A stretch of DNA of 64,000 nt from Bin5 sp965208965. Lineage in GTDB: Bacteria; Chloroflexota; Anaerolineae; Caldilineales; Caldilineaceae. Under the pieces are notes generated by a model that had not been told where the DNA came from, did not search any database, and was given only the letters and a program-made list of their open reading frames with translations. Below, one piece after another: positions 53,909 to 62,554 of the stretch (position 1 is the stretch's first letter; each line of letters opens with the position of its first letter). Location: contig OZ242384.1 in NCBI GenBank assembly GCA_965208965.1, positions 5,084,001 to 5,148,000 of the forward strand. Reading direction: 5' to 3'. The translations under genes were made by a program, and so were the position numbers.

Positions 53909-54355
53909 TCATCCCAGCAACGCAGCGATGCGGTCGCGCGCCGATGTAGCTATGCCGGGCCGACCCGTGTAAGTGCTGACGGAGACGATCAGATCTTTGT
54001 GTCGCGTGACCGCGGGGGAGTGGAAGTTCCCTTCGGTGGGTGCGTCGGCGACGTTTATCAACAGCTTCTTCCTGTGCGCGGCCTCCCCGACTTCCCGGTT
54101 GACCGCGCGCACGTTGGTTGCGGCGAAAACGAGAGCTGCACCATCCAAGTCTCCTTCCTGGTAGCGCCGGCGCGTCCACTCAATCTCTCCGGATTCTGCC
54201 CAGAGTTTTATCTGCTCAGTTGCGAATGGGCTGACCAGGCGCACGGGGACGTCTCCGGCCAGGAGGCTGCGCACCTTGCGCTCGCCGACGATGCCGCCGC
54301 CGACGACCACGGCAGTGCCTCCGCCGAGGCTGGTCATGGTCAGAGGATATCGCAT
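53909..54355 (-). CDS. Precorrin-2 dehydrogenase (Met8/CysG N-terminal domain)
   Basis: Rossmann-domain protein that oxidises precorrin-2 to sirohydrochlorin. The 148 residues show the NAD motif VVVGGGIVGERKVRSLL and a LVFAATNVRAVNREV region plus LINVADAPTEGNFHSPA and GRPGIATS near the C-terminus. At 148 residues it lacks the C-terminal helical dimerisation domain that follows in CysG and Met8. It may be a short form, common in Gram-positives. The start ATG 54355 overlaps the folKP stop region by spacing of 19 bases. Confidence 0.88.
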   Translation of the reverse strand: MRYPLTMTSLGGGTAVVVGGGIVGERKVRSLLAGDVPVRLVSPFATEQIKLWAESGEIEWTRRRYQEGDLDGAALVFAATNVRAVNREVGEAAHRKKLLINVADAPTEGNFHSPAVTRHKDLIVSVSTYTGRPGIATSARDRIAALLG

Positions 54356-54374
54356 GGTGTTGCCGCTCCTTTTT

Positions 54375-55829
54375 TTAGATAACTGAGGGTGACTGCAGGT
54401 CGGAGGAACCTGTCAAAATCGCGTCGACAACCCGCATCGCCTGCAGATTCTCCCGAACATCGTGGACGCGCACGATCTGCGCCCCGCGCTCCACGGCCAT
54501 GGTGTTGGCTGCGATCGTCCCCGGCAGCCGGTCATCCACCGGGGCGCCGCCGGCCATTTTGCCCAGAAAGCCCTTGCGGGAGCAGCCGAATAGAAGTGGA
54601 TAGTCCAGCGCTTGAAGTTCCTCCAAGCGGGAGATGAGAGCGGCGTGCTCCGCGGGCGTCTTGCCGAATCCGATACCCGGATCGATGATACGGTGCCAGC
54701 GGGGAACTCCGTTGAACCGGGCGACTTCCAGGGCCGCAGACAGTCCTTTACGCACAACCGCCACTATATCCTGTGAAGGATCGTTGGAAGCCGTCGGAGA
54801 ATCGCCCTGTGGGTCGCCGGAGGGCGTGCCGGTATGGAGCGGCGCACGATTGTGCATGAGAACAAGCGGAACGCGGCGGCGAGCCGACAGGGCGGCCATC
54901 CCGTTCGGGGCGGAAGGGCCCTGGAGAGTAGAGCGGGAGGTTTCCTCTCCTGCCATGAAATCTGTGTCGGTCGCCTGGTTCACCGATCGCAGACCTGACA
55001 CGTCGTTCAGCCAGACGGCGCCGGCATCGAGAGCCTTTTCCGCGACTTCGACGCGAAAGGTATCTACCGACAGAGGGACGTCCAATTCATCGTGCAACGC
55101 GCCGATTACCGGAACCACCCGGCCGATTTCCTCCTCGACATCCAAATAAGCATGCCCAGGCCGGGTGGAATAGCCGCCGATGTCCAGGACGTCGGCGCCT
55201 GCGGCAACAAACTGCCGGGCTTGCGCCAGCGCTGCCGCAACCGTGTCGCGTGCGCCGGCGAGGCCGTCGCCGGAAAAGGAGTCCGGGGTGATGTTGAGAA
55301 TGCCCATGACTTTGGCGCCCTGGCCCCAGTGCCACAATCTATCTCTGATCGGCATCACCCGGGGCGGGACGGGCTTTTGCAGTCTCTGCCAGAGCGCCTG
55401 CACGGTTACGTCCAGGCGGGGGTGGCGCAGGTCCTTGTCCAGGTCCAGGAGAGGAGCCAGCACGAAGTCACGTTCGGGGATGCGCAGGTGGGGAATCGTC
55501 AATTCGGGCGTATCGACAACAGCGTCGTCGTAGAAAAGGATGTCCAGGTCGATAACGCGCGGACCGTAACGGATCGATTTCGTCCTTCCGAGAAAGTCCT
55601 CGGTCTGTTTGACGGCCAGCAGTAGTTCTGACGGCGTAAGGCGCGTGGAAACTTTACAGACTGCGTTCAGGAAAAGGGGCTGATCCGTCACCAGCATCGG
55701 AACAGTCTCATAAAGATGGGATGTCTCCAATACGGCCGCATACGACGATATGGCATCCAACGCAGTGTGGAGATAGTCGGCCCGGTTGCCGATGTTGCTG
55801 CCCAGGGCAATATAAGCTGTGTGCGACAT
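54375..55829 (-). CDS. folK-folP: FolK-FolP fusion: HPPK and dihydropteroate synthase
   Basis: A 484-residue bifunctional folate enzyme. Residues 1-160 are hydroxymethyldihydropterin pyrophosphokinase (AYIALGSNIGNR, HLYETVPML, RYGPRVIDLDILFYDD, IPHLRIPERDFVLAPL). The rest is dihydropteroate synthase with GILNITPDSFSGDG, DIGGYSTRPGH and DPGIGFGKT. The DHPS half has two polar inserts, one before MAALSARRRVPLVLMHNR and one rich in Pro/Ser/Asp before DIVAVVRKGL. The start is ATG 55829. It ends 19 bases before the Met8-like gene. Confidence 0.93.
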   Translation of the reverse strand: MSHTAYIALGSNIGNRADYLHTALDAISSYAAVLETSHLYETVPMLVTDQPLFLNAVCKVSTRLTPSELLLAVKQTEDFLGRTKSIRYGPRVIDLDILFYDDAVVDTPELTIPHLRIPERDFVLAPLLDLDKDLRHPRLDVTVQALWQRLQKPVPPRVMPIRDRLWHWGQGAKVMGILNITPDSFSGDGLAGARDTVAAALAQARQFVAAGADVLDIGGYSTRPGHAYLDVEEEIGRVVPVIGALHDELDVPLSVDTFRVEVAEKALDAGAVWLNDVSGLRSVNQATDTDFMAGEETSRSTLQGPSAPNGMAALSARRRVPLVLMHNRAPLHTGTPSGDPQGDSPTASNDPSQDIVAVVRKGLSAALEVARFNGVPRWHRIIDPGIGFGKTPAEHAALISRLEELQALDYPLLFGCSRKGFLGKMAGGAPVDDRLPGTIAANTMAVERGAQIVRVHDVRENLQAMRVVDAILTGSSDLQSPSVI

Positions 55830-55930
55830 TGTTCTCCCTGTGACCCAAGTTTCGGCAAAAGTAGAGGAGTCAAGTTGCCGTCCTCGTCGCGGACCCTTGA
55901 ATGGTAGCCACCCGACAAAAATGCAAACGG

Positions 55931-55934
55931 CTAA
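55931..55934 (+). repeat. Target site duplication, left copy (CTAA)
   Basis: CTAA directly before the left end of the insertion sequence, identical to 57427-57430. Confidence 0.75.
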
Positions 55935-55951
55935 TACTACAACCGCATTTT
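55935..55951 (+). repeat. Left terminal inverted repeat
   Basis: TACTACAACCGCATTTT; the first 13 bases equal the inverted right end (57410-57426), then two mismatches. The TAG stop of the transposase reading frame lies within it. Confidence 0.8.
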
Positions 55952-57352
55952 AGGTGAATGCAAAGGGGAAGGAAAGACCGGGAGTAACGAGTGGCGTCTG
56001 TAGTGACATTGACGCGCTTGCAGGCGTCTGGCGCGGCGCCAGTGGGACCAGGCAAGACGTAAGGGGGGCGAGCGCGGTGGCAAGGGCAAGGCGATTTCGA
56101 GCAGACGCCGGATTTCAGGCACGGTCAATTCGGCCAGAAAGGATTCAGGCCCCCCTTTTTCTGGTTGCGTCTGAGACGGAGCCAGGCGAGCCATAGATGT
56201 GCCATCATCGAGAGTGTAATGTGTCGATACCAACTGGGCCAATAGCGAACCTCATAGTGGTCGAGGCCGGTTTCGCCTTTGGCCTCTTCGAAACACTGTT
56301 CAATGGTATAGCGAGTCGAGGCGACCTGGGCCAGGGTCAGCAGCGCAGTGTCAGGCGGCGCATTGGAGAGAAAGTAGGCGTGTTCGTGCGGCTTGGTCAG
56401 CGAACGTCGCACCAGGAGCCAGCTGTCCCTTCCCGGCATCTGGTCTTGATTTTCCACGATCCGCTGGCAGGCCCAGTCGTAGATGCGAACTCCCTTTTCC
56501 CCTGCCGCGACCTGCAGAGGTTGCCAACGGCTGTCAGGCCAGGATGCGACCAGCGCCGGGATCCGCACCAGTCGTGCGCTTTCATCGAGAACGCGCGCTT
56601 TGAACCGGTTTGCGACCGCGTCCCTTCCAAGCAGGGACGCCTACCTCGGGGCGCGCCAGCCATACGCTGTTATGCACCCCCACCGCAAACACATACCAAC
56701 GACCACTTTCGGCCACGGCATTGCGCAGCGCACGCGTCTCTCCGTAGACCTCATCTGCCGTCACCCAGCGCATCGGCACCTCCAGCCGCCACGCATGGCG
56801 CAACATCGCAACCGCCAGTTCACCCTTGGTGGCAAAACCGACGTCGGCAGGCACTTTCGCTTCCTTACAGCGCTCTCTGTCCGCACACCATGCCTCAGGC
56901 AGATAGAGCCGTCGGTCCAGAAAGGTATGGCCCCGCACCGTCGCATAGGTCAGGAACACACCCAACTGACAGTTCTCCACCTTGCCAGCCGTTCCACTAT
57001 ACTGACGCTGTACGCCCGCCGATTTTACCCCCTTCTTGAGAAATCCCGTCTCGTCGACCACACCGATGCCTTCCCCGTCGCCGAACCCCTCTATCACAAA
57101 TCGCTGCAACGCATCTCGCACCGCTTCTGCATCCCACTTCGTCTTGTACAGCAATCGTTGCGTCGCATCCGGCCTCTTGTCGCCCACCGCTTCCGCCAAC
57201 TGCCAGCCATTCTTCCGCTCCACCGGCGACACCAACCCTTGCAGATACTTCACCGCCTGCTCCTGTACCTCTCTACGTCCAAACAGCGAGGAAAACTGAC
57301 TGTGAAACGCTTCGAAGTCGTCCGCCCATTCGTCCAGTTCGCTCAGTTCCAT
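55937..57352 (-). pseudogene. IS701 family transposase with two compensating frameshifts
   Basis: A DDE transposase read in three pieces. Residues from ATG 57352 to about 56600 give the N-terminal part with VVDETGFLKKG (first Asp) and VTADEVYGE (second Asp). The middle piece (ending 56125) has ARVLDESARLVRIPALV and EEAKGETGLDHYEVR with the final Glu. The last piece, back in the first frame, has AELTVPEIRRLLEIALPL to the stop at 55937. One base appears added near 56591-56600 in a GC repeat, and one lost near 56146-56156, in a run of six G and five A. Total length would be about 471 residues. Either true decay, or indels in the assembly. Confidence 0.8.
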
Positions 57353-57409
57353 AGCGCCTCCAGTTCGGCTTGCTTGCTCTCATTTTCGCCGATGGAACAC
57401 GCTTCGGTC

Positions 57410-57426
57410 AATGTGCGGTTGTAGTA
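57410..57426 (-). repeat. Right terminal inverted repeat
   Basis: Read on the minus strand: TACTACAACCGCACATT, matching the left end over 13 bases. It abuts the CTAA duplicate at 57427. Confidence 0.8.
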
Positions 57427-57430
57427 CTAA
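57427..57430 (+). repeat. Target site duplication, right copy (CTAA)
   Basis: CTAA directly after the right end of the insertion sequence, identical to 55931-55934. Confidence 0.75.
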
Positions 57431-57558
57431 GTCGCGGCGCAAAATGCAGGCCGTGCTCACCAAGCTCCCAATCAGTGAGGCCTTGAGCCGATTATAAACG
57501 CTTTGGAAGTTGACTGCAGCATTGAATTTGGGCGGATGTTCTTTCTTCCCGTTTCAGG

Positions 57559-57564
57559 TATAAT
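57559..57564 (+). promoter_or_regulatory. -10 box of the HNH protein gene
   Basis: A perfect TATAAT, 70 bases before the start codon. No clean -35 box stands 16-18 bases upstream, so the promoter is tentative. Confidence 0.35.
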
Positions 57565-57633
57565 CGGGAGGGCGTCTGGTCTTCCATGTGGGATGGGATC
57601 TACCGGCTACTTGCTGCAGGAGGAGGAGATGAC

Positions 57634-58761
57634 ATGAAACGCGCACTCATCATCGCGCTGCTGGCGCTTATCGCGCTCGTGCCGCACGCCTCACTGCTGG
57701 CGCAGGAGCCGAGCGGAAGAATCGTCATCGCGCCAGAAAATCGCTGCAGCAATTACGACCGGGCGGACTACTCCTATCCGCAGAGTGTCGAAGCCCAAAT
57801 CATCGCCCGTCTCGGCGACCGCCTTTACAGTCCGTATAGCGGTGAGACGTTCGCCAGCGCGGGCGAGGCGAACATCAATCATATCGTGGCGCTCTCGGAG
57901 GCACACGACAGCGGCCTGTGCTCTTCCCCGGCGAATCGACGGCGCGCGTTCGCCCGCGATCTGAACAATCTGACGCTGGCATCGCCGGAGATCAATCGGA
58001 ACGCGAAGGGCGACCGAGATTTGGCCGAGTGGATGCCGGCGCAAAACCGATGCTGGTTCGCGACGACGGTAGTGCGGGTAAAGCGGAGGTGGGGGCTGAC
58101 GATGGACGCTCGGGAGGCGGCGGCGGCGTTGGATACGCTGAGCAATTGCGGCGAAGTCGGTGGATACCTTGACCAGGCCGGGGTCTACGCCGAGCAAAAT
58201 GAGTTCGAGTCGGCTCTCGTTGCCTACGACATCGCGATCCGGCTGGACCCCGCGAACGCGACAGCGTGGATGTGGCGGGGGATCGTGCTCATGCACATGA
58301 AGCGACAGGAGGAGGCGGTCGTTCATTTCACGCGTGCGATCCAGCTGCGCCCGGATGAGGCATTTTCGTATTTTGGCCGCGGGGTCGCCTACTACAGGCT
58401 GGCCTACTATGACAGAGCCGTGGATGATCTCGATACGGCCGAGGCGCTGGCGCGCGACAACCCGGATCTGCTCGCTCAGATCAACTCGATGCGGCTCTCT
58501 ATCTCCGCCATGTCCGGACCGCGGCCATTTACGGTTGCCCGGGACGAGATACAGGTGCACGCGGGGCCTGGGACGGAATATGCGGTGATCGGGATCATCA
58601 CGAGGGGAGACCGGTACGAGTTCGACGGACGCAATGCGGCGGGGGACTGGGTGCGATTCGCGTATGTCGAGGGCGTCACGGGCTGGGTGTACGCGGAGCT
58701 GCTGACAATTCGAGGGGAGATCGAAAGAGCACCGGTGGTGGAGGCGGGGGTTGGCGACTGA
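57634..58761 (+). CDS. Secreted HNH (GmrSD-like)/TPR/SH3 protein
   Basis: A 375-residue protein with an N-terminal signal peptide (RALIIALLALIALVPHASLLAQ). Residues about 25-180 form an HNH nuclease fold of the GmrSD/DUF1524 type: INHIVALSEAHDSG with the His near residue 83, ARDLNNLTLASPEINRNAKGDRD, and a closing WMPAQNRCWFATTVVRVKRRWGL. Residues about 185-290 hold three TPR motifs, and about 310-365 an SH3b domain (VHAGPGTEYAVIGII, GVTGWVYAELL). ATG 57634 follows GGAGGAGGAG. A frameshift near the end hides an Excalibur domain. Extracellular nuclease activity is inferred. Confidence 0.78.
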   Translation: MKRALIIALLALIALVPHASLLAQEPSGRIVIAPENRCSNYDRADYSYPQSVEAQIIARLGDRLYSPYSGETFASAGEANINHIVALSEAHDSGLCSSPANRRRAFARDLNNLTLASPEINRNAKGDRDLAEWMPAQNRCWFATTVVRVKRRWGLTMDAREAAAALDTLSNCGEVGGYLDQAGVYAEQNEFESALVAYDIAIRLDPANATAWMWRGIVLMHMKRQEEAVVHFTRAIQLRPDEAFSYFGRGVAYYRLAYYDRAVDDLDTAEALARDNPDLLAQINSMRLSISAMSGPRPFTVARDEIQVHAGPGTEYAVIGIITRGDRYEFDGRNAAGDWVRFAYVEGVTGWVYAELLTIRGEIERAPVVEAGVGD

Positions 58762-58908
58762 ATCTGCGCCAGTGTCGGACGACGCACTGGCTCTGTACGA
58801 TGATAACGGCAATGGCCGGATCACGTGCGCGGAGGCGAGAAGGCACGGCATCGCGCCCATCCGGCGTATGCGTACGTGACCGACCGCGACGGAGTCGTGT
58901 GCGAGTGA
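58762..58908 (+). pseudogene. Excalibur calcium-binding domain fragment, out of frame
   Basis: In the +1 frame the sequence after 58751 reads LATESAPVSDDALALYDDNG NGRITCAEARRHGIAP, and from 58858 the first frame continues HPAYAYVTDRDGVVCE and stops at 58908. These are the two halves of an Excalibur domain (DxDxDGxxCE). One shift lies near 58744-58756 and its reverse near 58853-58860. Restoring both would fuse the domain to the SH3 end of the preceding gene. Confidence 0.7.
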
Positions 58909-59042
58909 GAGGGGAACTGCGAGCGGCGCTGCGGAGCAGGTGGTTTTGGCTCGGGTTTATATGCCGGTGCCTGGGCGCAGTACACTCCGCCCGTTACAGC
59001 ACAATCAATCCACGACACTGAAGTCTGCGGAAGCAAAATGAA

Positions 59043-59846
59043 ATGGACGAACTGAATATTGATTATCCGCTTATTGATGAACAGATCGCCGGCTACCGTC
59101 GTGACGGCTTCGTAAAGCTCCCCAATGTGCTGTCGCAGGAAGTGCTGAAAGAGTACGGCGCTGAGTTTACGCGTCTGGTGCATGCGCTGAACCGGCAGAC
59201 TCTGGCCTTGGAGGAACGGAACACGTACGGGAAGGCTTTTCTACAGATTCCGAATCTTTGGGAGCACAGTGAGAAGGTGAAGAAATTTGTGCTTTGCCGT
59301 CGTTTAGGCAAGATCGCGGCCGAGCTCATGGGTGTTGACGGCGTCCGCATGTATCACGATCAGGCCCTTTACAAAGAGCCGGGGGGCGGCTTTACCCCTT
59401 GGCATGTCGACCAGTTTTACTGGCCTCTCTCCAATGACAATACGGTCACGGCCTGGATTCCCTTGCAGGAGGTCCCACTGGAGATGGGGCCGCTTTCGTT
59501 CTGCATCGGCAGCCACAAGCTGCTGAAAAACCGGGACCTGTCCATCAGTGACGAGAGTGAACGGAAGATCGGAGGCACTTTGCATGACTATCCGAAAAGT
59601 GTTGCTCCCTTTGCTATGGGGGAGATCAGTTTTCACTCCGGCTGGACATTTCATCGAGCGGGGCCGAACCAGAGCGATCGGATGCGGGCTGTGATGACCA
59701 TCATCTACATGGAAGACGGGATGCGGGTTTCGCCGCCCAAAAATGAGAGTCAGCAGAGAGATTGGGACCGCTGGCTGCCGGGGGCGCAGCTGGGGGAACC
59801 GATCGACACACCGCTGAACCCCGTGATCTATTCTGCACGTGAATGA
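59043..59846 (+). CDS. Phytanoyl-CoA dioxygenase (PhyH) family protein
   Basis: A 267-residue Fe(II)/2-oxoglutarate oxygenase. The iron ligands are visible as HVD in FTPWHVDQFYW near residue 120, and the distal His in HRAGPNQSDRMR with the 2-oxoglutarate Arg. EMGPLSFCIGSHK is a typical block. The substrate is unknown; members hydroxylate lipids, compatible solutes or secondary metabolites. It precedes the alcohol dehydrogenase by 120 bases. Confidence 0.92.
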   Translation: MDELNIDYPLIDEQIAGYRRDGFVKLPNVLSQEVLKEYGAEFTRLVHALNRQTLALEERNTYGKAFLQIPNLWEHSEKVKKFVLCRRLGKIAAELMGVDGVRMYHDQALYKEPGGGFTPWHVDQFYWPLSNDNTVTAWIPLQEVPLEMGPLSFCIGSHKLLKNRDLSISDESERKIGGTLHDYPKSVAPFAMGEISFHSGWTFHRAGPNQSDRMRAVMTIIYMEDGMRVSPPKNESQQRDWDRWLPGAQLGEPIDTPLNPVIYSARE

Positions 59847-59966
59847 CGTAGCCGCCGCACAAGCTCTTGGCCAAGGTGTCAGGCGCCGTTTTTTGGCAGT
59901 ACTGGATGAGAGAACGGCTTCATGAAGAAAAAGGCGGCTCGATCAATTGCTCAGGAGCAGACCTGA

Positions 59967-60989
59967 ATGAAAGGCGTAGCCAAATTGCGGCCGGGCGTAG
60001 GCCAGGTGGGACTGATTGATGCCCCGGAGCCCGGCGCGATCCCGGGTCATCTGGTAATAGAAGTGACTGCCGCCGGGCTCTGCGGCACGGACGCCCACAT
60101 CTATCACGACGAATATCCCTGCCGACCGCCTGTCATTCTTGGCCACGAGGTTGCTGGCAAGATCGTTGATGTGGGAAACGGTGTTTCCCGATACACGGCC
60201 GGCAGCTCAGTTACCAGTGAACCCTACTACACATTGTGCGGCCTGTGTCCCTTTTGCAAGGCGGGTATGCCGAATCACTGTCCGCAGCGAGCGTCGATAG
60301 GAAGCGGAGTCAACGGGGCCTTTGCGCGCTACGTGCTCGTGCCGGAACGGTCTATTCATCTGTTGCCGGAAGGTGTGGACGAATGGGAGGGCGCATTGAC
60401 CGAGCCGCTGGCCTGTTGCGTCCACGCGCTGGAAAACTCGAAGGTGGAGCCGGGGGATTTGGCGGTGATCACCGGCCCCGGCGCCATTGGGCTGATGATG
60501 CTGCAGGTCGTAAAGGCTGCGGGCGCCAGGGCCCTTGTGATTGGAACGGATACGGACGAGGCGCGCCTGGGCCTGGCGGAGCGGCTTGGAGCGGACGCGA
60601 CGTTGATCGCGGGCAAAGATGACCTTCAGAGTGCTGTAAATGAGCGCACTGAAGGGCTCGGCGCAGATATCGCGTTCGAGTGTTCAGGGGCGGGGCCGGG
60701 AGCGCAGACGGCTCTGGACCTGGTGCGGCACAGAGGACGATATGTGCAGGTGGGTCTTTTTGGCAAGCCGGTACTGTGGGATCTTGAGCAGGTCTGCATC
60801 AAAGAGGTACAGGTGCAGGGCACTTTCGCCACGGTGGCCAGCTCCTGGCGCAAGGCGCTGGCTCTTCTGCAGACTGGTCAACTCCGAACCGCTCCACTGA
60901 TCAGTCACCGTCTTCCTCTGGATGAATGGCAGCAGGCCTTCGACCTGTTCGAGGGCCGCGAAGGTGTGAAAGTCGTGTTTTCACCGTAG
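59967..60989 (+). CDS. Zinc-dependent alcohol dehydrogenase (MDR, sorbitol dehydrogenase-like)
   Basis: A 340-residue medium-chain dehydrogenase. The catalytic zinc Cys lies in AAGLCGTDAHIYHDE, HEVAG carries the His and Glu, and the structural zinc lobe reads CGLCPFCKAGMPNHC. The NAD fold has ITGPGAIGLMMLQVVKAAGA. It probably oxidises a polyol or sugar such as sorbitol, threonine or galactitol. An AGGAGCAG site precedes ATG 59967. Confidence 0.93.
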   Translation: MKGVAKLRPGVGQVGLIDAPEPGAIPGHLVIEVTAAGLCGTDAHIYHDEYPCRPPVILGHEVAGKIVDVGNGVSRYTAGSSVTSEPYYTLCGLCPFCKAGMPNHCPQRASIGSGVNGAFARYVLVPERSIHLLPEGVDEWEGALTEPLACCVHALENSKVEPGDLAVITGPGAIGLMMLQVVKAAGARALVIGTDTDEARLGLAERLGADATLIAGKDDLQSAVNERTEGLGADIAFECSGAGPGAQTALDLVRHRGRYVQVGLFGKPVLWDLEQVCIKEVQVQGTFATVASSWRKALALLQTGQLRTAPLISHRLPLDEWQQAFDLFEGREGVKVVFSP

Positions 60990-61128
60990 TAGGAGACTAC
61001 TGAACCCGGCACCCACCGCCTGCCCGTTGCGGCGGAAGCTGTCGGAGTTCGGCTGTGCGATCGAGCAATGAACGTCTGCTATGAGGCGCTATCCAATCGA
61101 GACAATTTCTCAAAGCTAAACTCCTTGC

Positions 61129-62217
61129 ATGTCTGAGGTCGTACGTTCCACGATTCCGGCGGGCCGTCGCTGTCCAAATTGCGGTTCACGGGTCGCCCAA
61201 AAGGCTGATACCTGCTACTTCTGCGGTCATGAACTGACCGGCGCGCCCAGGACAAGACCGGCGCGCCTGAATATACGAGATGCAGTATTGGCGCTCACGC
61301 TGCTGGCGATCGTAATCGGCTGGTGGCGGTTCGGCAGCCTGGGCGTAAACTTCCAGCGGACGAACGGGTCCCACTCCGAAACAAGGCATTCTTCATCGGA
61401 AAACGTAGAAACAGCGCCGGCTCCGGAGCCGGAGGAACAGCAGCCAGGTTCCTTGGTCGGACGCCATACTGTGCAGTCAGGCGAGACCTTACTCGGGATC
61501 GCAGGCCGGTACGGGGTGACGGTCGAAGATATCCAGGCTGCCAATAACCTTAGCGGTACACTTATTCGGGTCGGAGACATCTTGCTCATCCCCGTACCTG
61601 CTTCGATCTCGGAAAACGGAAACAGCAGCAGCGCGCCGACTATATCTACCGTCTTCCGTTATGTCGTCAGACCGGGAGATACGGTCATCTCGATCGCCGT
61701 ACGATTCGGCACTACTGTTGCGGCAATCCAGGAAGCTAACGGAATCGGACCGGACGATATTATCCGGCCTGAGCAGGTGCTGCGCTTGCCCGTCTCCGGC
61801 GTGCCGTCCACCATTCTTGCTGTGGAGGCACGTGCTCCCTCGCAGCAGGACCCGAGTTCAAGCCAGACCTACTTGCCGCTGCAGTTGCTCGGGCCGAATG
61901 ACGGCGAACGGATTCCTCATTCCGAAGATGTGTTGTTTCGCTGGTTGAGTGGAGGCCTCCTGGAGGAGAATGAATGGTACGTTCTCTACGTCTGGCCCCT
62001 GGAAGGAATCTATGAACTGCCGCCCCCTGTCTGGACGAAGGCCACCAGCTACCGCTTGCCCAGCCAGTGGGCGCCGCCGCCGGACCGCGACGTCACCTAC
62101 AGATGGCAAACTTCGGTTGTCAGGGTCTTTTCGGATCAGGAGGAAGGGCTGAGCCTCGAGCCCGCCAGCGGTACGGGAGAGGTACGCAGTTTCGAATGGA
62201 TCGGTGGCGGCAACTGA
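61129..62217 (+). CDS. Zinc-ribbon/TM/double LysM protein
   Basis: A 362-residue protein. Residues 10-40 form a zinc ribbon (CPNCGSRVAQ, CYFCGHEL), residues 48-66 a TM helix (RDAVLALTLLAIVIGWW), followed by a Ser/Glu-rich linker. Two LysM domains, HTVQSGETLLGIAGRYGVTV and YVVRPGDTVISIAVRFGTTV, are about residues 108-155 and 175-225. The last 130 residues are a beta-rich domain of unknown type (FRWLSGGLLEENEWYVLYVW). The protein would bind peptidoglycan outside with the ribbon in the cytosol. Role unknown. Confidence 0.8.
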   Translation: MSEVVRSTIPAGRRCPNCGSRVAQKADTCYFCGHELTGAPRTRPARLNIRDAVLALTLLAIVIGWWRFGSLGVNFQRTNGSHSETRHSSSENVETAPAPEPEEQQPGSLVGRHTVQSGETLLGIAGRYGVTVEDIQAANNLSGTLIRVGDILLIPVPASISENGNSSSAPTISTVFRYVVRPGDTVISIAVRFGTTVAAIQEANGIGPDDIIRPEQVLRLPVSGVPSTILAVEARAPSQQDPSSSQTYLPLQLLGPNDGERIPHSEDVLFRWLSGGLLEENEWYVLYVWPLEGIYELPPPVWTKATSYRLPSQWAPPPDRDVTYRWQTSVVRVFSDQEEGLSLEPASGTGEVRSFEWIGGGN

Positions 62218-62554
62218 GCCGGGACTCGGGTTTTCCGAGACAGTTGCGGCCAGGGTCCCGGATTGCTATATCGGTGCTATGATTGTATAGTAGGCGAGTC
62301 TTTGAGATGTGACTGAAAGGCAGGCCGTAGTTGGTCGGCCCTGTTGTCACAAACCAATGCACTTTGTGCCGGAAGTTTGCGTATCGTGAGTTTGAAGTCA
62401 TCAACCCCCGACTCGATTAGAGAAGAAGGATCGCAGTCCACTCGTCCTGTTCGGCAGCTTCTTGTTGCGAATAAGCCTCGGTCGAGTTGCAGGCGGTCCA
62501 CCCAAACATTCCAATTCAAAGAACCGGCTTTTCAACGAAATTAAGGAGGAATTC
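62218..62554. other. Intergenic region, 337 bases
   Basis: Spacer between the LysM gene and the isomerase gene. It contains the promoter candidate. No gene or structured RNA was recognised in the long leader. Confidence 0.4.
62263..62291 (+). promoter_or_regulatory. Putative promoter upstream of the sugar isomerase gene
   Basis: TTGCTA (62263-62268), 17 bases, TATAGT (62286-62291; five of six). About 264 bases before the start codon, so it would give a long leader. Confidence 0.45.

Larger units (their letters stand above)
55935..57426 (-). mobile_element. IS701-type insertion sequence with terminal repeats and target duplication
   Basis: The element is 1492 bases long. Ends start with TACTACAACCGCA in both orientations, flanked by a CTAA duplication at 55931-55934 and 57427-57430. 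The transposase on the minus strand matches the IS701 DDE family. CTAA fits the YTAR-type target known for IS701 relatives. It lies in the spacer before the HNH protein gene and interrupts no recognised gene. Confidence 0.85.

Noticed and set aside
59866..59875. CTTGGCCAAG palindrome after the PhyH gene as a terminator
   Set aside because: No loop is possible and the T-run is 15 bases further downstream.
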